Assembly (NCBI GenBank): GCA_000320545.1
Contig: ADNK01000258.1
Location: 1 to 45,418 of the forward strand
Origin: Bigelowiella natans CCMP2755
Taxonomy: Eukaryota; Cercozoa; Chlorarachniophyceae
Direction: 5' to 3'
Length of the DNA: 45,418 bases
Shown: in pieces, positions 1 to 12,905 of the stretch
How positions within the stretch are numbered: the first letter of the stretch is position 1
Layout: every line of letters begins with the position of its first letter
Notes under the pieces: model-generated
What the model saw: only the letters and a program-made list of their open reading frames with translations
Told to the model about the DNA's origin: nothing
Databases searched by the model: none
Made by a program: the position numbers and the translations under genes

Positions 1-600
1 TTGCCCCCCCCTAGGTAGCCATAGCTAGCCCCCTATACGCTGACACTACGTCACGTACAACCTATCGCTGGTCCAACCGTAGAAACGACGCACATCACAA
101 GTACTTCAAGGTGCACGTGACTCTGGAATGAGGCTCTCAGCAATGTCAGTGAGATGAAGTAGTGTCTCTCTCTCGAATCAGATCATGTGAGGTACAATGA
201 GTGTGCACTCAGCATGCATTGCAAAGCCGCTATACGTGTGTCGCTAATGAACAAATTTCATTGATTTAATTACAATCCGTCTCACATGTGTCGTCACGTG
301 AGTGCCAAAAATCGCTTTCTATATGGTACGTTAAACGAGGCACGGGTCGATGCCTAAGCATTGGTTACATGATTGAAAAATCAACGTTCATTTGGCCAGC
401 GGCAGTGAGTATCGCGGGATGAAAGCTAATCTACACCCAGCAGTTATCCCTAAGTTTAAGCATACACTGTTTCGTTAGCTTCCCACATAAGATTAGTATG
501 GTACTAGGCATGACCATGGGGGCGGGGGGGAGCAATTAATGGTATTGTTATCGTTGACATGCGGTAACTGGATAACCTATCACTTCCTCTTCATTTCCAG
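1..600. other. Stretch with no supported gene at the window start
   Basis: I see no open frame with family resemblance. The first 300 bases are rich in small palindromes (TAGCTAGC, TGCATGC, CACGTG), like the convergent spacers elsewhere in the window. A pyrimidine tract ending in CAG at 581-600 looks like a splice acceptor and may lead into a small exon of the next gene. Upstream exons of that gene could lie here or outside the window. Confidence 0.4.
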
Positions 601-798
601 GTCAAGCTCTCCGACAAAGATCAACATGTCAGTGTTTATACGTGAAAACAGCAGATACATCCCCTTGCTCTCATTGCTATCTGCCGTCAGTGCGACATCC
701 CCGTAGCAAAGCATTCTTTTGCACTATATGTTACTCGCTTACACTTTGACCAGCCTCGCCAATTTTGATTCCTCATTATCGAATACCCTTGACAACAG

Positions 799-1038
799 TT
801 GGAAGACGAAAAAGAGAGGCACAATGCAAGGGTCCGCGCTGCCAAACGTGCTAAAGAAACACGTAAGCGGGAGAACAAGCTAATAGAGGAGATGGGGCGT
901 GATGCCTATAACAAAATGCTAGAGGAAGAGGCAAAGAAAGTGAAACAACGAAGCGCCGAGGAGCGTCAGAGAGAAATACTAGCCAGGAGAGTGAAAGCTT
1001 TGAAAAGGACAAAGAGTGGTAGGGAAATTGCATGGTGA
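799..1038 (+). CDS. 3' exon of a basic, Lys/Glu/Arg-rich coiled-coil protein (partial)
   Basis: Last exon of a plus-strand gene of unknown function. It opens right after a CAG acceptor at 796-798 and reads about 79 residues to TGA at 1036-1038. The peptide is highly charged (motifs such as RVRAAKRAKETRKRENK and GREIAW at the C-terminus) and should form a helix or coiled coil, perhaps nuclear or nucleolar. A possible preceding exon is 601-627 (9 codons), between a strong acceptor at 600 and a GTCAGT donor at 628, in matching phase. No ATG is assigned, because the frame opens with TTG after the acceptor and the 5' exons are not identified. It could also be an isolated charged ORF, but base-level codon structure and splice context favour a real exon. 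Confidence 0.45.
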   Translation: MEDEKERHNARVRAAKRAKETRKRENKLIEEMGRDAYNKMLEEEAKKVKQRSAEERQREILARRVKALKRTKSGREIAW

Positions 1039-1769
1039 GCTCGAGTAGTGGTCACCTTGGTATACATCGAACATTTGCGAGCAGAAACGGCATCTCCACT
1101 GGTAAAGTTATCTTCAAATATTTCTTTGCCTATAGTAAGTATATAAGACGAGTTGATGACTTGCATTGATGCAACAACCTCTGCAATGAATTTAAAGATA
1201 ATTTTAGAACACGTGCATAACTAGCCTGCGTGATGCGCCACGATCCTACCAATGTGATATAGAGTGACGCATGAATCTTAACACGACGGCTACGCGACGC
1301 AAGTGCGTTATTGCGTTGCTAAAGCAAGGGACATGCGATTAAATACCCGTCGTCTGCTCGATATCATGCAAGCAGCGTACGCTCGTGGTATACGCATTTT
1401 TCGCGCCGATTATGCAGCCAGTGAAAGGCCATATTGCATGCAGATTCACAGCAGCTCTTATAACGTAACGACGCTGCGGTGTACCTATTTCTTTTTTAAT
1501 CTCGTCATTTTCGTTTTTGCTTGCATGTGCGTTGTCATGTGCTACGCGAATGCTTTACTAGATCGGTGAGTATAAGCGCTTAGTATTAATCTCTAATTGC
1601 TATGGCACCTTCAGTGAGTAGAAGACGTCGGTTGCGATTTATAAACAACTTGCATGCCCGACCAGTGAATATAACTGCTATCATTCTATCTAAGTGAGTT
1701 TGTTATATGCTGAGTAGATCTTGTTACGAGGCCGGAAGACTGTACAAGGAGTTGGCATTTAGTAATTGC
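1039..1769. other. Convergent spacer, palindrome-rich
   Basis: This lies between the 3' end of the plus-strand gene at 1038 and the stop of the minus-strand methyltransferase at 1770. It is rich in ATGC, GCGC, TGCA and CGTA-type short palindromes, for example around 1290-1460. An 88-codon open frame at 1303-1569 overlaps this biased DNA and shows no protein-like features, so I do not call it a gene. Confidence 0.5.
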
Positions 1770-4700
1770 TTAGTCCTTTAAGGGACGAAGCTCCCACAGC
1801 TCGATGATGTTTACATTGCCATACTTTCCTGGCGGTTTCAATCTTTTACTACAGCTACTACTTCTACTACTAGCTTTGGATGATGGTGAAGATGGTGCGT
1901 CATTTGATTCATCACGTATCCGAAGAACATCGACAACCTCATAGCCTGAAAAACAATGTGGAGTGCATGCATGTTAGTGAAGGAAGAAATAATACAACAT
2001 TTTATCATGTCATGAATCGTGTTTTTCCTTCTCAATCCAGTACCTCCAACAGCCTTGATTTCCCTCTCAAGTTCATGAGATCGAGCTGATGAACTTTGAC
2101 TGGAAAGTGATGCAATATCGCTGTAAACCTGACATCATGCGTCATTTAGCTGCTGTAAACCACAAATTTTAACATCGTCATGAATTCAATAATTGTCAGT
2201 TTTTTGGCAGCAGAAGTGCTGGAGTTCTGCTCACCACGACGACTCTTTCCGTAGCTATTTTCCTTGCTTGAGTAAGGAACCTCCTTATGAGCCCTTGTTG
2301 AGAGAATATCGCTTGCCTACAAATTAAAGGTTTTGATGATATATTATCAAATCGATGCCTTTTCGTTCTTTTATGCCAATCTCGTAGAAGATGTATGAGT
2401 CATGAGTGATATACTGTTTAAATAGAATGCTCGCTAAAACAGGGCTGCGAGTGTAATGTTAAATTTCTTTTAATTTTTGCTCACTCGAGAGGTGACATCG
2501 ATGACTGTGATGCTGATGATGTCGAGTTGCGAGTAGTGCATTGATGTTCTTGAGAAGACCCAGAATTTGGTTGGTCAAGATGTTTACGTGATGGCCAAAT
2601 CATGACGCTACTATTCTCGTAAGATACTCCGACTTGTGCCTTGTTACTCTCAATGCTACTACTGTAATGCTTGGCCGAAACCCATGGTGGGTTGAATATT
2701 ATAAGCTCTGGTCTTGAGCTATTGCTGCTGCTGCTGCTACTACTATTACTACTTCGATTCTGTAAGTTCAGCAATGATTCCAATAAATCCCCACTCTCCA
2801 CCAATAACTCTCGCCCTTGGTTGTTTCTTCCTGAGAAATGTCGTGGTAGTGAAGATGATGAGGGTGATAATGATGATGATGAATTTAAGTGGAAGCTATG
2901 TGAAGTGAAAGCTTAACTCACGTGTGCGTGTATGTGCGTGTATGTGCGTGTGTATGCGTCACTTGTAAGTAGCCTATAGTTCTGTATAATTTTCCTTGCG
3001 GCGAACATAATTAATCAACATAAAACAAATATTTTATACCCGCATTTTCAACTGGACGCTGCACGTTTGCCCCTTCTTGTAGATAATCCTGCTTATTGCT
3101 GATCATCATCATCATCCTCCTTCTATCCTCTTTGACTGACAATACTGCAAAGGGATTGACATCTATGGCTCGCACAAACTGGCATCTGTTGTATTTTCCA
3201 ACATCAGCAACGTTTAGAACCATTCTGCTCGAAAAGTATAACATTTTCCTCTCTTTATCGTGTGTGTTTCAACAAATATCGTTTGTGTGCGTATTAGCGT
3301 GCGCACTACCCGTGATGTAGAAGGGTAAGCGCAACTACTCCTGATCCTGTGCCTACCATAAAATGTCGCTATAAAATCCAGAGGAGTCTCGAATAATAGA
3401 CTAAGAGCTCTTACCCACATCCACTGCGGATCGATATACTTTCTTCTGGAATGATTTCTCTATCCATTGGGCTACAAGCTGAGCGTTGTTTCACAAATAC
3501 CACCTCCACTTCATCATTGATTTCGTGAAATGCAAGCTATTGATTGGAATACTGGTGATGATGTAAAAGACGACAACGATGACGATGGTCACGAAGAAAG
3601 GAAAAGAAAAAGGAGAAAAAATCTCATGATGCTGCTGCTGCTGCTGCTGATGCTGATGATGCTGATGATGATGATAAAGACGATAACGATGATCATCTTT
3701 GACTTGTTTAAACTACTAATATGATAGTTACCTTGACGTAGGCCGAGTGGGGCGGAGGACAGAATACGTTATAGAAGGGGTGAATTACATATGACGGCGG
3801 AAGATGTGGGAATAGCACGCCCTAAGGATGGATTAGGCATCAAGGCCTCATCATCAATATAATAACGAAGAAGCAGCAGGGGGTATCATTATGTGTCAAT
3901 CGTAGCCTCTTCTTGCTTTTTGGAAGTGGGTAGTAGTAGTAGCAGTAGTAGTAGTAGCAGCAGTGCGTACTTTCTTATAGCGCTCCCATGCCGAATTTAA
4001 CCCCAGAAATACTCTGAAATAGACGGTAGTGTGTAATGTCATCAGTGAAGGCAAGTATCCTACCCACCTACCTACCTACCTACCTACCTACCTACCTACT
4101 ATGGAATAACGAATCAGCAAGCATGTTATCTTTGGGGGCTGTTAAATGACAAACCGTAGTTTCAGATATTTGTACTGTCTTCTCTCTAGCATTTTGGTAA
4201 CCCAAGCAACGTCCGGAAAGCCTCTTCTTCGCCTTCTCAACGGTCTGCTGCTGCCATCACGAAGGGGCCCCGCTGGAATTAATATTCGATTGCCCAACGC
4301 TGCGACCTTGTGCATCTAGAAACAAAGCAATATCGTGATGAATATCTCTCCTACTACTCTTTGGGACTAATTTTAGTGTGGAATTGTAACAACCTTCTCT
4401 CTCGTCATCGAGTAGCGCTCCGCCTCACTATATCTACGACTTTGGAGTTTTCTTTTCGCCGATGGTCTACAAAGCACCAACGTCGTTGTCATTCATCGTG
4501 GGTTCTTTGCAGTGGGGAAGTCTCATCATATTATCTTTGTGTCAACATGCTGCTAGTGCCTATTACCCATTAAGTATGCGCTTCTGTATCATAGAATGTA
4601 GACGGAGAGCGGAATTATAACAATCTCTAACGCATATGAACCCTCCCTAAAGGTTACATCACGGAATAAGTTTTGCGGCCATTTCGGAAGGAAAGAGAGA

Positions 4701-5266
4701 AGATGGTCTTGTTAAGACTTAAGGAACTCCATGTATGACTTTGTTCAGATGATTTAGGAACTCTGAGATTCGGCCTTTTGGAATTCCATCTGCACACGGA
4801 CCAAATGTTACTATTACTACTATGTTGCAAGGAGAAGTGGTTTCAAATGTATTCTCTTACCTAGTGTCAATGACCCCTTTGGTAAATCGAATACCCCGAG
4901 CTCAGGTGTCGATCGGGAAAGCAGTTCAAGTTGTTCTGAGTAGAGAAAGAACATCTCCCTGCAACGATCGGACAAGCCAGTGATGAATCTACTACCTTCA
5001 GAGACTACTACTTCAGGCTGGAAATGTGTCAAAAACGAGCTCGTCGTTTGTTTCCTCTTTCTTTTCCGTGCAGTATGACGCTGGGCATGTGTAAGGGTTG
5101 CAAGTGCTGCAATGAGGGCTCCCAGTAATGTGTAGGGGGCTGTGGGGGGCATGCAACGTCTCACCAACACAGGACGGCGAGCGACGCCGACTTTGTTCCA
5201 CAATTGCAGCAGATCTAGATACTGTACGACGTGAGGATCCCCATGTCGTACACATAAAATATCCAT
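1770..5266 (-). CDS. Class I SAM-dependent methyltransferase (NPPW type)
   Basis: Multi-exon methyltransferase. Supported exons, 5' to 3' on the minus strand: 4250-4176, 3821-3732, 3478-3415, 3352-3310, 3185-3040, 2830-2485, 2316-2235, 2128-2044, 1945-1770. All use GT-AG introns in matching phase. In order they encode a YQNAR motif, HPFYNVFCPPPHSAYV, the SAM-binding motif I VDVGTGSGVVAL, AIDVNPFAVLSVKE, the catalytic-type loop LIIFNPPW, SPLEQAIFSQQGLIRRFL, VVVYSDIASLS and a C-terminus ending LWELRPLKD. This order matches a bacterial and algal methyltransferase family with an HPHYGVFSP block. NPPW points to methylation of an amide or exocyclic nitrogen; the substrate is unknown. A Ser run (2719-2751, CAG/AGT-type triplets) interrupts the domain. 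The 5' part is uncertain. An ORF at 5266-4862 ending in a GTAAGA donor probably supplies the N-terminus, but exons between 4862 and 4250 and in 4175-3822 are not firmly resolved. Confidence 0.72.
4066..4099. repeat. (CCTA)n tetranucleotide microsatellite
   Basis: About eight perfect CCTA units in an intron-like part of the methyltransferase gene. Confidence 0.9.
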
Positions 5267-6013
5267 AATTTATTGTATTTATTTGGATCTTATTTTGACC
5301 GTAAACCTTTGCCGCACCTTCAAAACTGCCAGGATCTCCTTCTTCCCATTCCAGATTTCGGAAGTAGTCGGAGGTATTTAGTCCAGGCTACACCATGCAC
5401 AAATGAGAAAGGCGCCCCAAATCCTTAAGGAAATCCTACGAAATCCTGGAAATCCCCATTTTTTATGCTGTTTTCTTCGATTTGTGAAGGCGCAGGTGAC
5501 TAGTTCGCTTAACAGTAATTCAACACTGATACCAGTTCTTGTACATTCTTTTATTGCCCTATATGTGTGATGCATATACCCCTTCTTGGTCCTTGCAGAC
5601 GTGCAGTCTAAACCCATTTTTAAAAATATCTTAACATCTCAGATTTTCTGCATCTAATTTTCCTTGTCTCTCTCAACTAGATATATGTCCTATCCCTAAT
5701 CTTCCTGTGTATCTTATTGTCTCGACGAAAAAAGTCTGTTATGCTTACTCTCCACGAACGAAGTTAACGTCTGTGATAAATCCAAAAGAAAGGCAGGGAA
5801 CGGAGGAGATTTTCGGTCCTTTGTCGGGACTTTCGGAAAGAAATTGGAAGGACTACTTATACTTTATCCTAAAATCGACATATTTGGTTGACGCACGTGA
5901 AGAATCAGCTATATTTTGCTTTTCGCAAGAGCAGTTTCCGGTGTCGTCTCTTCACTTCTCGGTCGGATCACCCGCCCCCCTGCCCGCGCAGAAGAACACA
6001 TAGCTCCTTAGTC
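5267..6013. other. Divergent spacer between methyltransferase and PEPCK
   Basis: AT-rich DNA lying 5' of both neighbours, so it should contain both promoters. No recognisable element was identified. Short open frames in both directions (for example plus-strand 5707-6003) carry no family signal. CTAG-type palindromes are not enriched here, unlike in the convergent spacers. Confidence 0.45.
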
Positions 6014-8480
6014 ATGTTGATGCGCTCTGTCCTCAGCCGTTCGGTTCGCCGAGCACTCTGCTCTCGTCCAGTAAATCAATCCATGGGCGCTGAATTAAAG
6101 AGGACAGCTTCACGGTCCTTTTCGTCCATAACGGATCCTTCTGTCTTCCGGTCACTGAAACCCTACAAACCGGAAACCTACAAGGATCATGAACAGTTTC
6201 TAGAGGTAGCGTAAGCCAGTCACTATGAGGACTGCTACTACGATGCTAACACTTAAAAATGATAATAAGGATGGTAACAGCAACATAATATTTTAAAACA
6301 TAGTGCGGTTCAATGCCTTCACGTTTTGTGTATTTCAGTTGCCACGAAAGAAAGAAAGCAGTAGTTTACCATAGGGCCGCGTTTTGTGAATATCTAGGTA
6401 CACAGGAAAAGCGATACCACCCTTAACTTGCATCTCGACACGTCGTTGCTAGAACCTGAGGGGATCCATCCCGATAAGGTAGTCGATGTCGCACGTAACA
6501 ACCAAACAACAAACACAGAAACATCCTCGTCTTGGGTGCAGAATTTAAAGGCATTTCCTTCCCTATAATATTCCATTAGATATACCGCAACCCGTCGGTC
6601 GGACTGCTGTACGAGCATGCGTGCAGGTACGAGAAGGGGACCGTGATTGCTTCCAATGGAGCTCTCTGCGCGTATTCTGGGGACAAGCGTGGTCGCTGCC
6701 CGCTTGATAAGAGAGTCGTTGACGAACCAACAACAAATCAGGTAGTATGATGATGATGATGATCATGATGTTTATTGCGATGATGATAATGATGATGACG
6801 AAGATAATGATGACTATGCAATCTGCCAGTGCTGCTGTGTTGGTAATGGTAGTGGCATTGAAGAAAAGACCACAAGAAGATGCTAGTATCAGCTTTTAGT
6901 TGCAAAAGTTACACTTGCCGAAGGCAGAGCCTTCTATACTATGTAATAATGATGATGGTGGTGGTGAGGAGGATGGTGATCGTGATGGTTGTGTACTGTA
7001 ATTGTTACCTACTAGGACGTTTGGTGGGGGGCAATCAACATCAAGCTTCCTGAGTCCTCGTTCATGACAAACCGTGAGCGTGCTGTCGACTATCTAAACA
7101 CAAGGGAACGCTTATACGTCATCGATGCTTTTGGAGGTGCTGATCCAAAGTACCGCATCAAGGTCGCTGTTTTTGCAAGAAACTGTTCGCCGGAAAACCA
7201 CTGAATGAAACAGCTGAATGATCTCTGGTTCTATCACAGGTTCGAGTCATTACCAGTAGGGCTTATCACGCTCTATTCATGTAAGTAACCAAAATATGAT
7301 GCTATGCAGCCAAGTCAATGACGTTTAATTTTTTTATTTGAATATGCTTCTTTCTTACTGCTGCTTTTACCATGTTCTACTACTACTGCTACTACTACAA
7401 CAGGCACAACATGCTCATCCGTCCAACAGAAGACGAGCTGATGGACTTCGGAGATCCAGACTTCACGAGTAATTTAATCTATTCTAGCTTTTGTAACCCT
7501 CCTCCTACCCCCCTTCCTCTCCTTTCGTCATATTATTCAGCAATCTACATCATCTATCTAGTCGTATTTGCAAATACATACGAGGAGATAAAGTCCGCAA
7601 ACACTAATATTATTCATTTCTTTCTTTATGATATAACTGCGATATCTTCCCCTCCAAAGTTGGATCACGAATCTGCTACCTGCAAACACTGCTCACACAC
7701 GCTAATGTGTGCATCATCATTTTATTTATCAGTTTTTAATGCTGGAGAGTTCCCAGCTAACAGATACACCGAAGGAATGACATCTTCCACAAGCGTATCT
7801 CTTAGTTTCGCTCAGCGAGAGATGGTCATCCTTGGAACCCAGTATGCTGGGGAGATGAAGAAAGGCCTCTTTACTTTGTTCAACTACTTGATGCCGAAGC
7901 AGGGCGTCTTGTCCATGCATGCGAGCGCAAACGAAGGCAAGGATGGGGATGTCAGGTGAGGAAGTAGAGTGCATCCTATAGCTGTTTCATGGAGGAGTGG
8001 TAGTAGTGACATGGTGAAATAAGAATTAATTGCAGAAGAGAAACGACAGGTGGTATTCCTGACAACGATTGTTTGTGTGTGTGCGTGTGTGTGTGCTCTC
8101 GTATTATTGTGCTGTGGGTCGGACTATATATGTATATATTATCTTCCGGCAATTTAGTATTTTCTTTGGCCTTTCTGGAACGGGAAAAACTACCCTTTCG
8201 AGTGACCCCGAGCGTCTGTTAATCGGAGACGATGAGCATTGTTGGACCGACGATGGAGTCTTTAACATTGAGGGAGGATGCTATGCCAAAGCTATCAACC
8301 TGAGCCGCGACCAAGAGCCCGAGATCTTCGATGCAGCTCGTTTCGGATCTGTGCTCGAAAATGTCAAGTATGACCTTATCTCTCGCGAAGTTGACTACAA
8401 GGATAAGTACGACAACACCAGCGATCATCTGCATATATGCTTTTTTGTGACAATTTACCATACGCTTGCTAACGATTCCA

Positions 8481-8524
<44 letters not shown>

Positions 8525-9404
8525 TTATATATCCACACATTAGCTCTTTGACGGAAAATACCCGGCTCTCCTACCCCATCCACTACATCGCCAACGCAAA
8601 GGAGGTCTCCATGGGGCCCCTCCCGAAGAACATTATAATGCTCACGTGTGATGCCTTCGGTGTCCTACCTCCAATTGCAAAGCTCACGCCAGAGCAGGCA
8701 ATGTACCACTTCATGAGCGGGTACACAGCTAAAGTAGCTGGAACTGAAATGGGGGTTACCGAGCCGCAAGCCACCTTCTCTGCGTGCTTTGGCGCTCCGT
8801 TCCTAGTCTGGCATCCAAGTAAATACGCAGAGCTTTTGGCAGAAAAGGTGGAAAAGCACGGCGCTCACTGCTGGTTGGTCAACACTGGATGGTCAGGTGG
8901 ATCCTATGGAATCGGCAAGCGGCTTTCCCTTAAATACACTCGGTAGTAGCACACCATCCAAGTAGAAGAACACTACCAACGCCTACGTCTCCTTTTCTCT
9001 TTTTAAAACATCAGAGGGGTGGGGGTTCAGTTTCGTTGTAACTTCTGAAGGCCAAGTCATAGTTTTTAAGAATATCTATCGAATCTCCTGCTGTTTTCCT
9101 ATATGTCTTCCATTTCTCTGATCCTCCTTTTTCGTTGTTGCTCAGCGCAATTATAGATGCCATCCACCATGGAGAGCTTGAGAACGCTGAATATGAGAAA
9201 CTTCCGGTATTCAACTTGGAGGTTCCGACAAGTTGCAGCCGTGTTCCAACCGAAATCTTAAACCCTCGTAACACGTGGGATGATAAGTCGGCCCATGACC
9301 GGCAAGTCAACCAGCTGGCGCAGCTGTTTATAGACAATTTTAAGATGTTCGAGGAAGGAACGAATCAGGCCATTCTAAGTGCAGCACCACAGTTGGCAAA
9401 GTAA
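6014..9404 (+). CDS. pckA: ATP-dependent phosphoenolpyruvate carboxykinase, mitochondrial
   Basis: Converts oxaloacetate plus ATP to phosphoenolpyruvate and CO2. Eleven exons: 6014-6210, 6339-6397, 6453-6478, 6580-6741, 7016-7162, 7240-7280, 7404-7468, 7733-7955, 8158-8406, 8544-8942, 9146-9404. They join in one frame of 608 codons plus stop. The N-terminus ([19 protein letters not shown]) is Arg/Ser-rich without acids, a likely mitochondrial presequence. Visible motifs: [12 protein letters not shown] substrate region, [14 protein letters not shown], kinase-1a P-loop [11 protein letters not shown], metal site [41 protein letters not shown], and [15 protein letters not shown]. The usual GRSPxDKR reads GRCPLDKR. 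Exon 9 ends at a GTACGA donor; the (TA)n tract after it is intronic. Family length and all catalytic blocks are present, so it should be active. In algae it would serve gluconeogenesis or C4-like carbon shuttling. Confidence 0.95.
8483..8521. repeat. (TA)n microsatellite in PEPCK intron 9
   Basis: About 19 TA units between the donor at 8407 and the acceptor at 8543. Confidence 0.95.
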
Positions 9405-10280
9405 GCAGGGATAAATGAGGTTAGAATCATGAAATATAGCTCTGAACTATTTACCTTCGCGTTATTCTAAAATTTGGCGTAAAGAGGACAAGGGTCTGGA
9501 AAGAATGTAGTTGGATAGATAGGGGGCCCATCAGCTTTGTTGTTATGAGGGAGGACGCATCATGGGTCCAAATTTGTCTTCTTCCCCGACTCCATGCACC
9601 GAATTATTGCATGTAGCCGCTCACAATAGAAAAGGTGCATGCTGCTGCCATACACGCTGCGTTTGTTGTTCGCGATGGTGATGCAAGTGTTCATTTTTCG
9701 ATGTAGCTGCGACGCGACAAAAAATTGTAGATACTACACACCAGCACACCATGTGCAGCCATGACACTGTGCCCACAGCTAGCATATAGTGAAGTAAGTA
9801 CACGCTCATGGGAATAGACTCACCTGGTTCGTGCTGTTGTGAATTGTTGCAATCTAGCTCATGACATCTGCACATGCCATGCTGTGATGCCGTGTGCACA
9901 TCTAGACATGCGCGCCGCCGCGCATGTGCTGTACGACACACAACAGCGACATATCGTATCGCGGCTTCTTCTCTACCTGTCAGCAAAGTACAAATTGCTC
10001 GTCATTTTCACGTGTACGCCACACATGACTTGCATTTCGCCAGTTGTACGGCATGCTAGCATGTGCAAGAACAAATCCTTGTTGAAATTTCTTCAGCCGT
10101 CTGCATGTGTTCATTAGCGAAGTACGGACTGACGGCTAGACGATTATTCCAATGCCTTCTCATTTAGCACCGTTGATTTATTCATTCATTACGTGGTGGA
10201 TCAGCCGTACAGTGTCCAGTATTAGCTGTTGCGCCGGGTATTGTGTTGATAAAACATAGCAAAGCACAAGTCTAGAATTG
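9405..10280. other. Convergent spacer with palindrome-rich DNA and a hairpin
   Basis: This lies between the PEPCK stop and the anoctamin stop. From about 9600 to 10130 it is dense in TGCA, CATG, AGCT, CTAG and GCGC. A perfect 9-bp inverted repeat with a 4-base loop occupies 9906-9927 (ACATGCGCG arms). No coding signal was found, although several open frames cross it. Confidence 0.6.
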
Positions 10281-12506
10281 CTAACGAATTCGAAGCGATT
10301 TTCTCAAAGCCTCTTCCCTTTCATATTCTCTCCTTGCACGATCAATTCGTACCCATTCAGGTTCAGAGGGAATTACAGCTAGAATCAGACCGCAGCAAAC
10401 CAACAGTATGTGTTCCAGTGCGAATACCATGAACACCACGTATCGGCCTTTTCCTTTTGCGAGATCCTGCTCTTCAACGATTGCTCCGTCCCAACGGAGT
10501 TCTTTTTCCAGTTGAAACCATGATGGTATCCACACCATCATCTGCTCCGTCGTAAAGCCGAACAAAAAACAATTGGAAACAATGCTCAACGTGAACAAAA
10601 CGTACATGATGTTCCGCCAGATGCCGATATTTCTCACTCGGTTGACATGCGGGCGACGGCAAACATACACTAGCTTGAACATGTCACTCCTAAGCTCGAT
10701 TAAATTGCATAACATGCTCAGGATTGGGGCCAACGGAAATGCCGATGCGAATAGTGTGATATAGCCGTACTCAATCACCATCTCCAGGTAGTCGTCGAAT
10801 TGCTCATATTCATCTAGCAGCTCATCCACAATTTGGCTATCATCATCCCCCCCCCATTCACCATCCGTATTGCCACCATCACCACCATCACCACCACCAC
10901 CACCACCATCACCGTCGCTCTTCTTGTGTTTGGCATCGTCCGCTAAATCCTTCCTCTTGCGGAAGTATTCACGGAGTTTCTGTAGCGTGAGAGGAATAAT
11001 GCACTCACACACCACTCGACGAAAGCTGTCTACTGTATAGAGCCCTATCAGCTCTTGTCGTAACGCAATCGGATCCAGCTCGTAAAAAGCAATGTAAAAT
11101 AAAGCTATGTAGCAATCAAAGGCCTCAAATAGAAAGCGTTTGATAATGATTGAGTTCTCAAATTCATGCTCTGTCCGATGGTTCTCGAATTCTGTAAGCG
11201 TCTCAGCCACCACACGGTAAAGGCTATTTAAAAGCATAATGATCACAGCGTGCAAAATCACGGGTATAAACCCAAATAATTGGCTCCCAATGCTCATTGC
11301 ATAATCCCCATCTTCACCACTAGTGCCAGTAAAGAACAACCCCCCCGGCTCGGCAAGTCGGGCTACGACTTTGATGTAAATCGGAGAGTTTCTATGTACA
11401 TATCCTTCCAAGTTAAGAAACAAGCACATGATTCCAAAGGCGATCGATAACATCAATGCAGTTGCAAGACAGCTCGCCACGTAGCGCGGCAGTCGATCGG
11501 AGAAACCGAAATGTATTTCCTTTTTGCCGGTCACAAGGCTGATAACCGTTTTCCCATGAAATTGGGGACGGACCTCCTCCCTCCTGGCCGCATCTAAGGT
11601 TCCCCATGTGCATGCAAGCGCACTCGCGTACCTATCCCAGTATTTGAGGAAAAAAGCAGACCAAAAGATGACGAACATGGAGAATAATGGTATTCTGGGA
11701 GAGTTGTCCACGGTGTAGCCTTCCCCTCTGAAGTACCATAAGGAAAACCCTGCTACCGCTGGAAATATAAGCCATACCGTGAAAAAATCAAGCCAAGCAA
11801 AGTAAAAAGCTACAGCGCTCCCATAGTACTCCTCGATACCATGGATGGGGGAGGAGAACAGCCTGAACCAATATGACCGGATGTACTGATAACCTGTCGC
11901 TCTCGATTCGAGACATGCTTCACGGAAGAGCTTGTCAGAGATATCGTGGTCGTGAGGAGGAAAAATAGCTTCGATTTTCTCCTCATGTAACAAGGTAGGC
12001 AATAAGGCACATGCAATACCGTTATCTTTATTCTCACTAGCAATTTTTCCCAGCAAGCAATGGGCTATGTGAGCTCGTTCCGAGAAACTAAAAAAATCGA
12101 AAGATCCCCAACCATTATAGTTGCAACGTGCAGCGTAAATAAAGGGTGTCGTAGAATACGCCTTCTTGCCATTTACTTTATCTGATTACCACATCACACA
12201 TACAGGATGATGAGCCTGAAGTCAAAATGATCTCTTCTGACACATTCTTGGAAATCTAGGTGGACCTTCATTCGCCACATTTTTCAATGGTTTGAGGAGA
12301 CCAAGATTTTCAGCTTCCAGTCCGAGCCCTTCGAGGGAAACTCCCACCTTTACGAATGTATTTTTTTGGCGATGTACAACTTTGAACGCGAGGCCCAATT
12401 TCTTTCCTGAGCCTTTAAGCTCATGAATAAGAGATTCATTTTTGTAGCCTTTTGTTGCCAAAGCGATGACATACTCCCACGAGAATTTGGTCCCTGACGA
12501 TGCCAT
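10281..12506 (-). CDS. Anoctamin (TMEM16/DUF590) family membrane protein
   Basis: Likely ion channel or phospholipid scramblase of about 720 residues. Two exons: the first starts at ATG 12506-12504, the second runs 12181-10281. The exon 1 donor is either at 12242 (TGT/GTCAGA) or 12266 (AAG/GTCCAC); both are phase 1 and in frame. Exon 1 encodes the cytosolic N-terminus (MASSGTKFSWEYVIAL). Exon 2 carries the family signature FSERAHIAHCLLGKI, then FPPHDHDI, then GIEEYYGSAVAFYFAWLDFF leading into several hydrophobic helices, with the conserved FENHRTEHEFENSIIIKRFLFE block near the expected helix 5-6 region. A Gly/Asp-rich insertion (10853-10920 on the plus strand) derives from GGT/GAT triplets and should be a cytosolic loop. 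It is divergently arranged with the JmjC gene, 399 bp apart. Confidence 0.9.
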
Positions 12507-12905
12507 GTGAGTTGAGACCTCCTCCTAATGGGAAGCCACAGCCCAGGCCAGGTCCTTCTCCGGTCGAATGCCGAGGATCAACTGCTTCGAATTGAGGCTA
12601 CTGAGCGCTCATTCCTGCTAAATCTCTGGGGTTTCAGTCTTGCGACAACACAATTGGCCTGTCGTCCTGTCGTAGGCCATCCATGATGGATCATAGGATG
12701 AAAACTCCTTACGACAACCAACGAAACGATGTCGTAGACATACGTATCCCCTCTGTTTTCCGAACGCCTCCTTCGGCAACCATTGGTCGGCTGCTCGTGT
12801 TTACAAGGCCGTGTTCTTCGTTGTCGGTCTGGGCGCTGCTGTCATCTCGCCCATTGGATTTCCACAGCTTTTCAACCCAAGAATCACACATCAACAGGCA
12901 ATAAA
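12507..12905. promoter_or_regulatory. Divergent promoter region, anoctamin / JmjC gene
   Basis: The 399 bp between the two start codons should hold both promoters. I recognise no TATA box or known motif. This call rests on gene orientation alone. Confidence 0.4.
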